Below, piece after piece: positions 1-7,152 of a DNA stretch of 61,017 nt (the first letter of the stretch is position 1; each line of letters opens with the position of its first letter). Origin of the DNA: Arcobacter sp. EP1 (GTDB lineage Bacteria; Campylobacterota; Campylobacteria; Campylobacterales; Arcobacteraceae); contig LPNY01000042.1 of the NCBI GenBank assembly GCA_001655195.1, positions 37,544 through 98,560 of the forward strand, read 5' to 3'. Both the position numbers and the translations under genes were made by a program. The notes beneath the pieces are model-generated. The model searched no databases, was not told the DNA's origin, and saw nothing but the letters and a program-made list of their open reading frames with translations.

Positions 1-116
1 TATTAACAGGTTGTGGAGAAGAGACAACAGGAGATAAAGTAGATAAAGCAATTGATTCAACAAAAGAGGCTTCTGAAAAAGCAGCTGATAGCGTAAAGAA
101 AATCTTTAAAGACTAA
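1..116 (+). CDS. C-terminal part of a small lipoprotein (5' end outside window)
   Basis: An open frame runs in from the left edge (codons in phase from base 3) and stops with TAA at 114-116. The visible part begins Leu-Thr-Gly-Cys, a good lipobox, so the cysteine is probably the lipidated first residue of the mature protein. The mature part is only about 35 residues, rich in Lys, Asp, Glu and Ala, and ends in a probable amphipathic helix (EKAADSVKKIFKD). This resembles entericidin-like or other very small lipoproteins, but no family is assigned. It lies 21 bases upstream of the next gene on the same strand. Confidence 0.6.
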   Translation, partial: LTGCGEETTGDKVDKAIDSTKEASEKAADSVKKIFKD

Positions 117-137
117 CTAACATACAAGGGAGCGATT

Positions 138-473
138 ATGAAAAAGTTACTATTATCACTAAGTGCAGTAGCAATGTTACTTGTAGTTCCTCAAGTTGCA
201 AGTGCCGAAAAAGCATCTTGGGTGGGGAAAGGTAAAAATGCTAAAGTAGAGATTGACGAAAGAAACTATGCCAACAAAATGGAACGTCAAGATGCTAAGG
301 CAGAGAAAAAATATAACAAAGAGCAAAAGAAAGCAGCTAAAAAGGCTCAAAAAGAAGAGAAGAAGTATTTAAAAGAACAGCGTAAGGCAGAGAAAAAATA
401 CAACAAAGAACAAAGAAAACAAGAGAAGAAAGCCAATAAAGCTTGGAAAAAGAATAAAAAATCTGACGATTAA
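138..473 (+). CDS. Lys/Glu-rich periplasmic protein with a short internal repeat
   Basis: A 111-aa protein with a clear signal peptide (about residues 1-23, cleavage after ASA). After a short segment (WVGKGKNAKVEIDERNYANK), the rest is a highly charged helix of Lys, Glu, Gln and Ala. The phrase KAEKKYNKEQ occurs twice (about residues 54-63 and 83-92), with degenerate copies between and after. This predicts a long coiled coil or single alpha-helix in the periplasm. A good SD, AAGGGAG, lies at 126-132. Function is unknown; similar highly basic secreted proteins are common in this phylum. A stem-loop follows the stop codon. Confidence 0.8.
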   Translation: MKKLLLSLSAVAMLLVVPQVASAEKASWVGKGKNAKVEIDERNYANKMERQDAKAEKKYNKEQKKAAKKAQKEEKKYLKEQRKAEKKYNKEQRKQEKKANKAWKKNKKSDD

Positions 474-478
474 TATTT

Positions 479-499
479 AAAGTCGCCTTGAGCGACTTT
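479..499 (+). terminator. Stem-loop after the Lys-rich protein gene
   Basis: An 8-bp perfect stem, AAAGTCGC / GCGACTTT, encloses a 5-base loop (CTTGA) starting 5 bases after the stop codon. There is no long U tract afterwards, so it may terminate weakly or stabilise the 3' end. Confidence 0.55.
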
Positions 500-567
500 G
501 GATACGCATTTAATAAAACCCCTAAGTACATTTTGTTAAACTACCCTACTTTATTTTGGAGCATTCA

Positions 568-831
568 ATGAACATAGATAACGAAATCAAACACATTTTT
601 GACAGCTTACGTAAAATTGCATTTTTTGCAGGTCATGGAAAATATAACCATGTGATGCATATTGATGATGTTGATAATATCAAAAGAGTATTAGAAGAGA
701 TTTTAGAGATAGAAAAAGAGTATGAACAAACAACAACATTAGAAGAAAAAGAGGCGATTTATAAACGAATCGCTATTTATAAAACCTACACTATTCGTGA
801 TTTTATGGATTTTAAAATAGAGCGACTCTAA
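568..831 (+). CDS. Small conserved-looking cytoplasmic protein, unknown function
   Basis: An 87-aa acidic, mostly helical protein without signal peptide or membrane segment. An in-frame TTG at 556 is possible, but the SD-like GGAG at 558-561 is correctly spaced for the ATG at 568, which is chosen here. The middle (residues about 35-65) is Glu/Lys-rich and likely a helical hairpin. I recognise no family. It is convergent with the EF-hand gene, and the two share the stem-loop at 869-893. Confidence 0.65.
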   Translation: MNIDNEIKHIFDSLRKIAFFAGHGKYNHVMHIDDVDNIKRVLEEILEIEKEYEQTTTLEEKEAIYKRIAIYKTYTIRDFMDFKIERL

Positions 832-868
832 TAAATTGAATTAGTCCAAAAGTATTCGTAGATAAAAG

Positions 869-893
869 AAAGGAAGACTTACTGTCTTCCTTT
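869..893. terminator. Probable bidirectional terminator between convergent genes
   Basis: A 10-bp perfect stem, AAAGGAAGAC / GTCTTCCTTT, has the loop TTACT. It is followed by T residues on both strands. The stop codon of the minus-strand EF-hand gene (879-881) sits in the loop, so the left arm lies just beyond that gene and the right arm is its last codons. Confidence 0.75.
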
Positions 894-1271
894 TCCTTGT
901 CCCATGCGTTGACCCTGTTGACCTTTGTTTTTCATATTCCCTTTACCCTTATTACTTTTATTAGCTTTTTTTTCAGCCATACGTTCTTTCATTTGGGCAT
1001 TTTGTTTGGTAAGTAACTCTGTATTAGAGATTTTACCATCATTATTAGTATCTATGTCTTGAAAGGTTGGAGAGTTTCCTGCATTTTTTAGACGTTTGCC
1101 TTGATTGAGTTTTTCTTGCATATTTTTATTTTTTGCATTTGTAAACTCCGTATCGCTAACAAAACCATCGCCATTACTGTCCATGACATTAAACTGCATG
1201 TTTGCGTTTGCTGTCACAAAAACTGTCATACTACATATTAGTAGTGTTGACAAAAAAGAGATCTTTTTCAT
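879..1271 (-). CDS. Secreted EF-hand calcium-binding protein
   Basis: A 130-aa protein with an N-terminal signal peptide (about residues 1-23, cleavage near ANA). It has two canonical EF-hand loops: DSNGDGFVSDTEF (about 31-43) and DTNNDGKISNTEL (about 73-85). The acidic and Gly residues at positions 1, 3, 5, 6 and 12 of each loop are intact, so both should bind Ca2+. The C-terminal 40 residues are Lys/Gly/Gln/Met-rich and probably disordered. This matches small periplasmic EF-hand proteins; the partner is unknown. The final codons form one arm of the shared terminator. Confidence 0.85.
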   Translation of the reverse strand: MKKISFLSTLLICSMTVFVTANANMQFNVMDSNGDGFVSDTEFTNAKNKNMQEKLNQGKRLKNAGNSPTFQDIDTNNDGKISNTELLTKQNAQMKERMAEKKANKSNKGKGNMKNKGQQGQRMGQGKGRQ

Positions 1272-1378
1272 AATTTCCTCCTTTATGAATAATCTCTTAT
1301 ATATATTATAGGACGAAGATGTTAATTATCTGTTAAAGTGAATATATATTCAGTAAAGAATGGTTTTAATCTCACGTG

Positions 1379-2416
1379 TTACTTTAAATAGAATCTTGCA
1401 AAAATAGGTGCTAAATTAAATACGATGATAAGTCGTACAATATGATGCAGGGTAATATATGGCACATTTGCTGCTACTAAAATGGCTATCAAATTGGACT
1501 CAGTTTGTCCTCCTGGCATAAAGGCTAACACAATAGAAAGTGCTGGAAAATCTAAGGTATAATGCACCAAAACAACAAAGAGTGTTGTGATAACTGCCAA
1601 AATAATAAAATGCCCCAATGTCCCTACTAAGGTTTTAATAATCTCTTTTACTTTCACCCCTCTAAAGGTAAATCCAATTGAAGCTCCAATAACAACTTGC
1701 ACAAATTTGAGCAGTTCATCGGGAGGTTTTGACTCAATGAATCCTGCTGAAAAAGCTACGACGCTCACCATCATAGGACCAATCAAATAAGCCGCAGGCA
1801 TATTGATTTTTTTGCCCATAACAGCACCAGTAATTCCAATAAGTGTAAGAATCATGATATCTATAGAAGAAAGAGTATTAAACGATGGGGTAATAAGTCG
1901 GTTTCCACTAATATCAATTTGAAAAATATACTGAATAATAAAAGGTAAAGTTAATACTAAAAAGAAAAGCCTGCTTGCTTGTACGAGGGTGATTTTAGCT
2001 ACATTGGCTTTGAGTTCTTCTCCTAAGAGTACCATCTCAATAATACCACCAGGCATGGCCGCCATATAAGCAGTTTTCTTATCAAAGCCTTGAAACTTCC
2101 AGTAATAAATGATGCCACAAAAAGCAGTGAGTAATACGTAAGGTATGACAAACAACATGGAGTAAAAATAGTTTTGAGCCTGTTCTAAAATGGCTGGGGT
2201 AAAAGCACTACCAATAGTAACACCCACAATAATACGAACAGGTGTTGAAAAATAACTGTTGGGTTTGCTGATGGGTAGTTTTTCAAAACGTATTAAAATA
2301 GAAGTGATAAAAATAGAACCTAATAACCACGGTAAAGGCAGGTTCAAATAGATAAATAAAATACCACCGATACTTGCTAATAAAATAGCCAGTAACATGT
2401 TTAAAAGATTTTGCAA
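1379..2416 (-). CDS. AbrB-family (duplicated domain) integral membrane protein
   Basis: A 345-aa very hydrophobic protein with about ten membrane segments in two similar halves. Repeated features are NxPxPWLLGS and NMPAAYLIGPM, followed by IVGVTIGSAFTP and VIGASIGFTFRG, and then AAMPGGIIEM and AFMPGGQTES. This internal duplication is the signature of the AbrB membrane family (COG3180; formerly called ammonia monooxygenase-like), whose substrate is not settled. TTG at 2416 is taken as start because it retains the first membrane segment and has a GCGGAA upstream; ATG at 2398 is the alternative. It stands alone between divergent and convergent neighbours. Confidence 0.8.
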   Translation of the reverse strand: MQNLLNMLLAILLASIGGILFIYLNLPLPWLLGSIFITSILIRFEKLPISKPNSYFSTPVRIIVGVTIGSAFTPAILEQAQNYFYSMLFVIPYVLLTAFCGIIYYWKFQGFDKKTAYMAAMPGGIIEMVLLGEELKANVAKITLVQASRLFFLVLTLPFIIQYIFQIDISGNRLITPSFNTLSSIDIMILTLIGITGAVMGKKINMPAAYLIGPMMVSVVAFSAGFIESKPPDELLKFVQVVIGASIGFTFRGVKVKEIIKTLVGTLGHFIILAVITTLFVVLVHYTLDFPALSIVLAFMPGGQTESNLIAILVAANVPYITLHHIVRLIIVFNLAPIFARFYLK

Positions 2417-2550
2417 GAAGTTCCGCTTTAAATAAATTTTTGGAAGTATACACTTTTCAATCTTTAAGTGTTATCTTGTAGTGTTTATAACAAAAACTAT
2501 TATCTAAATCATTGTATAATCTGTCAATTTTAAATATAAAGAGGAAGAAG

Positions 2551-2745
2551 ATGTTACGATTGATTTTAGCTATTTTGGTTCCTTGGTTAAACTTTTTTAC
2601 CATTGGACGACCAATTTCGGGAGTTATTTGTCTGATTTTGCAATTAACACTAATTGGGTGGTTGCCTGCAGCAATCTGGTCTGTTTATATGTTAGGACAG
2701 TATAAGACCGATAAAAAAATTGAAAAAGCATTAAAAGGTAAGTAA
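2551..2745 (+). CDS. YqaE/Pmp3-family small membrane protein
   Basis: A 64-aa protein with two membrane segments (about residues 2-18 and 25-47). The order FxxIGRPxSG then LTLIGWLPAAIWSVY matches the YqaE/Pmp3 (PF01679) pattern, a stress-associated family of small proteolipids in the inner membrane. The start is ATG 2551, behind the SD GAGGAAG. Its stop codon overlaps the next start by one base (TAATG), so the two genes are translationally coupled. Confidence 0.75.
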   Translation: MLRLILAILVPWLNFFTIGRPISGVICLILQLTLIGWLPAAIWSVYMLGQYKTDKKIEKALKGK

Positions 2746-3392
2746 TGAAAAAAGTAAGTTCAATAGTTTTGACAGCAGTTTTTGCCCTACTGATAAGTGG
2801 ATGTGCAAACAACGCTTATTATGCAGGAATGGAGAAAGTTGGTTTTCATAAACGGGATATTATGGTGAGTCGTGTGGAGAGTGTTCAAGACTCTCAAAAA
2901 GAAGCACAAGAGGAGTTTAAATCTGCACTAGAGCAGTTTGGAACACTGGTTAATATCAAAGATAGTGATTTAAAATCTGCCTATGAAAAGTTCAATGACG
3001 AATATGAAGGAGCACAAGAAGCAGCGGATGATTTAAGTAATCGTATTGATAAGTTAGAGGATGTATCTCTTTCACTTTTTGAAGAGTGGAAAGATGAGCT
3101 AAATGAGTATAAAAGTGCAAAACTAAAAGCACAAAGTGCAAAACAACTAAATAATACAATGGCAAAATATAGAACAATGATGAAAGCAATGCGAAGTTCT
3201 GAAAAGAGTATGGAACCAATTCTAGCTACTTTTAAAGATAATGTACTGGTATTAAAACATTCATTAAATGCGCAAGCTATTGGAGCACTGCAAGGTGAGT
3301 TTGGAAATCTAAAAAAAGAGATTTCATCACTTATTTCTCAGATGAATCATTCTATTAAAGCTTCGAATACATTTATCAAACAGATGAGATAA
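2745..3392 (+). CDS. DUF2959-family lipoprotein
   Basis: A 215-aa protein with a lipoprotein signal peptide (lipobox LISGC, Cys at about residue 20). The mature part opens with YYAGMEKVGFHKRDIMVSRVE, characteristic of DUF2959, followed by long alpha-helical stretches with heptad-like patterns (about residues 45-120 and 140-215), predicted to form a helical bundle on the membrane surface. Family function is unknown. It is coupled by a one-base overlap to the YqaE-like gene and ends at a strong stem-loop, so this is a two-gene envelope-stress-type unit. Confidence 0.8.
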   Translation: MKKVSSIVLTAVFALLISGCANNAYYAGMEKVGFHKRDIMVSRVESVQDSQKEAQEEFKSALEQFGTLVNIKDSDLKSAYEKFNDEYEGAQEAADDLSNRIDKLEDVSLSLFEEWKDELNEYKSAKLKAQSAKQLNNTMAKYRTMMKAMRSSEKSMEPILATFKDNVLVLKHSLNAQAIGALQGEFGNLKKEISSLISQMNHSIKASNTFIKQMR

Positions 3393-3410
3393 TTAGTCGT
3401 GAATATGAAG

Positions 3411-3443
3411 TAATTTGAAGTCACTTACTGTGACCTCAAATTA
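3411..3443 (+). terminator. Long stem-loop after the DUF2959 gene
   Basis: Fourteen-base arms (TAATTTGAAGTCAC / GTGACCTCAAATTA) with one mismatch and the loop TTACT, 18 bases after the stop. It probably ends the YqaE/DUF2959 transcript. It also lies 25 bases beyond the stop of the minus-strand microprotein and may serve both strands. Confidence 0.7.
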
Positions 3444-3468
3444 TAAGATTGTTGTTATAGAAGCATTA

Positions 3469-3564
3469 TTATTTAAAATTCTTTTTGTCAAAGACATAAA
3501 CACCAATAACGCTCAGAAATCCCAAACTAACGACACTTGCCGCTAGGTACATTATGCTTTCCAT
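3469..3564 (-). CDS. 31-aa single-span membrane microprotein A
   Basis: A 31-codon frame starting ATG, with an AGGAT-type SD 7 bases upstream. The product begins MESIMYLAASVVSLGF, has one hydrophobic span (about residues 4-24) and ends FDKKNFK. It is too short for ordinary gene callers. Support comes from a paralogous frame at 6091-6204 that shares 13 of the first 28 residues (MES, S, V, LGF, I, V, FDxK), also on the minus strand. Function unknown; such peptides often bind larger membrane complexes such as oxidases. Confidence 0.6.
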   Translation of the reverse strand: MESIMYLAASVVSLGFLSVIGVYVFDKKNFK

Positions 3565-3657
3565 TGCTTATCCTATGAATAAATCTCTCCCATAACAAAA
3601 TTTTATTACAGGAGCGTCACAGTTTGCGTCACACTTTTACTTTTTTAATAAATTGTG

Positions 3658-5058
3658 TTATTTTAATTTTCTAGCATACTGCATTTCATAATCTACGACT
3701 AATTCAAAACTCTCTTTAGGGTCTAATTCAATGGTGTATTTAAAGCTATTTAAACCCTCTTTTGTAACAAAACAGGTCTTGGTACAGTTATTGTTATTTT
3801 CAAGTGTTTTGATGTTATTAGAGTAGTTAGACTCATTTATTTCTATGACTTGTGCAGTATCTGTTTTATTTTCTAAAAGACGACTATATTTTGAACGTAT
3901 ATCATATTTGGTCTGTTTAAACTCGTGTTGTTTAATGGTTTGTGTAATATCAAAGAACTTTCCAATATTGAGTTTAATCTCTTCATCTAGTGCTGTATGG
4001 TTGATACGATCTTGTCCAATAAAGTGTGACAGCTTTTCATCTTTTTTATAAACACGAATGGTTCCTTTTGGTAGAGGTAGACCTAAACCATTCTCTTTAC
4101 TGTTTTTAAGTTGGAGTTGTTGGTTGAGCTTTTGGTTTTTGATGGTTGAAAACCGGTGAAAATAGATACTATTGTTACTCACTGCTCTTGTATTAATGTT
4201 AATGCTGTTTTTCGTCACAAAATTAATCTGTTTTTTCTCTTTATTTTTAATACTTTCATTAAATGGAATTTCATACAAATGATAACCTGCAAAAGCTTTT
4301 TGAGTAACCGTTTCAAAGTTTGCACTGTCATACGCCACTGCTTTCATTTGCATTGTACGATGACGCAGTTCAGGTTGTGAAGTTTTCACATCCCCAGCAA
4401 TACAATAAATCTTGGCATTATCGTAAGTTGTCCCTGAGTTATTAGTAATGGTAATCCAACCATTGAGTGTATTGCTATCATCCAAATTTAAAACATAGTC
4501 ACTTTTCCATGCAATGTTTTTTGTTAGATAGTTCAGTTTAATACTCTGTTTTCCTTGTTGGGATTTAGTCTTCCACACTAAGCTTGGTTTGGTGATTAAA
4601 TTATCAGGGATTTTTGAAAAGATAATATCAGCAGGTTTGATGCCTGAAATAATTGCGCCCTTTTTTTGCACTAAAATAGGATTGAGGGATAATAAAACCC
4701 CTTGCTCTTTTTTGTAAGTATAATCTCCCGTTTGTACTTTGTAACTAATGGTTTTATTGATATGTTTTTCTAAAAGTTTATTCAATGATAAAATATCGTA
4801 GTGATAGTTTTGAGAGTACAATGTTGTAGGTTTTGAAAAATAAGGAATAATGGATTCAAAAATCACAGAAGTTGGTATTGCTTCATAAACTAGATTGTTT
4901 TTTCCTGTTTTATCTACATTAAATGCTCGTTCTTCATTGACCATAGCTAGATTGTTGTTATAAATGGTTAGACTTAAGTTTTGGCTCTCTTGGATTTTGG
5001 TTAACTCTTGGGCATTGATTGCACATAGGGCTAAGGCACTAAAGATGATTTTTTTCAT
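3658..5058 (-). CDS. DUF4139-type secreted protein
   Basis: A 466-aa protein with a signal peptide (about residues 1-16, cleavage after INA). It is largely beta-rich with stretches typical of DUF4139/COG5316 proteins: IYNNNLAMVNEERAF near the N-terminus, LNYLTKNIAWKSDYVL, and NGWITITNNSGTTYDNAKI in the middle. The C-terminal domain carries a pair of cysteines (NCTKTCFV, about residue 424) that could form a disulphide. Role unknown, probably periplasmic or outer-membrane associated. Single gene with 66 bases to its upstream neighbour. Confidence 0.7.
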   Translation of the reverse strand: MKKIIFSALALCAINAQELTKIQESQNLSLTIYNNNLAMVNEERAFNVDKTGKNNLVYEAIPTSVIFESIIPYFSKPTTLYSQNYHYDILSLNKLLEKHINKTISYKVQTGDYTYKKEQGVLLSLNPILVQKKGAIISGIKPADIIFSKIPDNLITKPSLVWKTKSQQGKQSIKLNYLTKNIAWKSDYVLNLDDSNTLNGWITITNNSGTTYDNAKIYCIAGDVKTSQPELRHRTMQMKAVAYDSANFETVTQKAFAGYHLYEIPFNESIKNKEKKQINFVTKNSININTRAVSNNSIYFHRFSTIKNQKLNQQLQLKNSKENGLGLPLPKGTIRVYKKDEKLSHFIGQDRINHTALDEEIKLNIGKFFDITQTIKQHEFKQTKYDIRSKYSRLLENKTDTAQVIEINESNYSNNIKTLENNNNCTKTCFVTKEGLNSFKYTIELDPKESFELVVDYEMQYARKLK

Positions 5059-5124
5059 AAGGGCTCCTTTATTGGAAAAGATTTTAGGGTATAAAAGTGT
5101 AAGGAATGTGAATTCATGTGTTGA

Positions 5125-5997
5125 TTACTGAATAACAAATTTATCCTCTTTTTTGTGAATAAAATAGTCGAGATATTTTTTTCGAAATTGTGGGTTTTTT
5201 TCATTCCACTCTTCGTGATAACTTAGAAATTTTTTGTGTACTTTTGGGGTGATGAGTTGATTGAGTTTTTCAATAACTGTTTTACCTAAATTGCTTTTAT
5301 CACATGAAACATATATTTTTTTATAATAGGGGTCTTCTTTGATGGGATAAAAAAGGTAATTGTTAGGCTGTTTTTTTATACGGCTAAATGCCGTTGCTGT
5401 TGTAGGATAAGCGATGAGATAATCAGCTCGGTTTATATCTAACATCCTTGGTGAAACCTCATTGGCTGATGTTGTCACTTCTAATAGGTGTTTTTTCCCA
5501 ATATGCGGCTTAAAATAGTCGTAGAGTATGGGATAACGACTTCCCTCTTTTTTATATCGAAATAGGGGTACTGTAAGTGTAAGAGAACTATCATTTAAAA
5601 TGCTTTCTAGGGAAAGCATACTGTTTTTTTCGCCAAATTTCTTTTGATTTTTTTTGTGAATTAAAATTCCATGAGGTGCAGTTAAGGTATACGCTTTCGA
5701 GTAGTATTGATCGTCTAACTTAAAACGTTTCCAAATATGGGGAGTACAGTGTCCTTTTTTGCTGCTTTCTAAAAACCAACGCCGTGTATTGAGTACAACG
5801 ATAGAGTGATTGTATTCAGGAAGCATGGTGATAAAATCTTTTAGAAACTTATCGGCGTAGCCATTTTGAGCCTCTTTTCCCTTGGAAATAAATTCAGGGT
5901 TTAATTCCCAAATCAGCCATTTGATTTCCTCTTTGGCATATACGCTACTGTGAAATATTAGTAGAAAAAGTAATGTTGCTTTGAGTAGATTGTTCAT
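5125..5997 (-). CDS. Periplasmic solute-binding-like protein (SBP_bac_3 / TIGR02285 type)
   Basis: A 290-aa protein with a signal peptide (residues 1-21, cleavage after VYA). Features such as IKWLIWELNPEF, NGYADKFLKDF, an Arg-rich segment at NTRRWFL and the spacing of hydrophobic strands resemble the extracellular solute-binding proteins of family 3 that occur without a transporter (TIGR02285-like). Cys residues at CTPHIW and SCDKS may pair. No permease or ATPase is adjacent, so it may act as a stand-alone sensor or scavenger. Ligand unknown. Confidence 0.6.
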   Translation of the reverse strand: MNNLLKATLLFLLIFHSSVYAKEEIKWLIWELNPEFISKGKEAQNGYADKFLKDFITMLPEYNHSIVVLNTRRWFLESSKKGHCTPHIWKRFKLDDQYYSKAYTLTAPHGILIHKKNQKKFGEKNSMLSLESILNDSSLTLTVPLFRYKKEGSRYPILYDYFKPHIGKKHLLEVTTSANEVSPRMLDINRADYLIAYPTTATAFSRIKKQPNNYLFYPIKEDPYYKKIYVSCDKSNLGKTVIEKLNQLITPKVHKKFLSYHEEWNEKNPQFRKKYLDYFIHKKEDKFVIQ

Positions 5998-6090
5998 ACT
6001 TTATTGTATCTAAAGTTATGCTTTTTACAATTATAAATGTACAGTAATTACATCAATGAAGTGAAGAATAAAATTTAAAAGAGTTTGCTT

Positions 6091-6204
6091 TTACAATGAC
6101 TGATTAGTTTGCGTTGCCATTTTTTGATCAAATTTAAAAACCGAAATAATACCAACAAATCCAAGAGTAACAATAGATACAATCATAATGATTAAACTTT
6201 CCAT
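6091..6204 (-). CDS. 37-aa single-span membrane microprotein B (paralogue of A)
   Basis: A 37-codon frame starting ATG, with AAGGC about 7 bases upstream as a weak SD. The product begins MESLIIMIVSIVTLGF, has one membrane span (about residues 4-23), then a polar tail with FDQK and a Gln/Thr-rich end. It aligns without gaps to microprotein A at 3469-3564. It sits in an otherwise gene-poor stretch (5998-6554) beside a small cytochrome c. Function unknown. Confidence 0.6.
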   Translation of the reverse strand: MESLIIMIVSIVTLGFVGIISVFKFDQKMATQTNQSL

Positions 6205-6437
6205 TTTTTTGCCTTTTTTTTGTGATAATGTATTGTATTAGAAAAGAGTATCACAATGGTATGATGCTAATTGGTTATTTAAAATAACTTTTTAATAACC
6301 TTTAAAAGACCAATAAATGATACTTTTTGTAATATTATTTTTATAAATAAAATAAAAATAATAAAAATTGACCTAAGTCTAGTAAACGATAAGATTTTGT
6401 CGCTATAGTATCACTAGTAAAAATAAAAGGAACAATA
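6205..6437. other. Intergenic region between divergent microprotein genes
   Basis: An A/T-rich gap of 233 bases separating microproteins B and C. On the plus strand a TTGACC at about 6368 followed after 16 bases by TAAGAT is a plausible sigma70-type promoter for the 6438 frame. No repeats or other coding signal seen. Confidence 0.35.
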
Positions 6438-6530
6438 ATGTTTAAAGATTCAGCTTTTTTATTAACATGTATGACAATTTATGGATTAAGTTCAGCAGCA
6501 TATTATACAATCTATACTGTACTAATGTAA
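6438..6530 (+). CDS. 30-aa hydrophobic microprotein C
   Basis: A 30-codon frame starting ATG 8 bases after an AAAGGAA SD. The peptide has one hydrophobic segment (about residues 6-28) with a Tyr-rich end (AAYYTIYTVLM) and a single Cys. It does not resemble microproteins A and B. The SD, the codon use and a promoter-like element upstream support expression, but a frame this short can be chance. Confidence 0.45.
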   Translation: MFKDSAFLLTCMTIYGLSSAAYYTIYTVLM

Positions 6531-6554
6531 TCAAAGAAAATGACTAAGAGACAC

Positions 6555-7034
6555 TTACTCTTTTTTTTTGACAAAGAGTTTGTTTGCCCCTTCAAAACCT
6601 TCTAAAAAGTATAAGAAGAATGTGACATCAGAAATTTCATCTTCTGTGATCTTGCCTTTCATGGAGGGCATGGTATCAAAGTGACGAATTACACCTGGTA
6701 AGCAAATGGTTTTAGATTTATCTGGATGATACAGATAGTCAATGACAAAATCTATGGCTTCTTCAATTTGGAACTCTATATCCTCACGACTTCCTATTTG
6801 ACTTTTTAGTCGATAAGAGATCTCATTACCCGTAGGTGCTTTGAGATTGAGAAGTTTGTTATCTTCATAAATAAAGTTTCGCATAAGAAGTTTAACGTCA
6901 AGGTATTTTTCATGACAAGCAGTACACTTATTTTCAAAAAGTTTTTCACCTGTTTCATAACGTTGTTTGTCAAACTCTTCAGGTAGTGCAAAAAGTGAAC
7001 ATAGACCTATGAGTAGTATGAATAGAACTTTCAT
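6555..7034 (-). CDS. Small periplasmic c-type cytochrome
   Basis: A 159-aa protein with a signal peptide (about residues 1-17) and one haem-attachment motif CTACH (Cys37, Cys40, His41). A C-terminal HFDTMPSMKGKITEDEISDVTFFLYFL, with Met residues as candidate distal ligands, is typical of class I cytochromes c. The ATG at 7034 is preferred to the one at 7040, since AAGGA abuts the latter with no spacing but is 6 bases from the former. It probably carries electrons in the periplasm. No oxidase or reductase gene is adjacent. Confidence 0.85.
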   Translation of the reverse strand: MKVLFILLIGLCSLFALPEEFDKQRYETGEKLFENKCTACHEKYLDVKLLMRNFIYEDNKLLNLKAPTGNEISYRLKSQIGSREDIEFQIEEAIDFVIDYLYHPDKSKTICLPGVIRHFDTMPSMKGKITEDEISDVTFFLYFLEGFEGANKLFVKKKE

Positions 7035-7152
7035 AACCATTCCTTGATAAAAGTAGTAGCTGTGCTGTTGAATTTTAACAAAAAAGCTAAAAAGAAACTT
7101 ATAATAAATAGATTACTTTGTTGGTTTAATATTGAAGTCTTTAGCGGATAGA

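Noticed and set aside
3469-6204. Microproteins A and B as CcoS-like oxidase assembly peptides
   Set aside because: The LGFxGI then FD order faintly recalls CcoS, but the spacing between these elements is six residues too short and the typical tail is missing, so no name is given.
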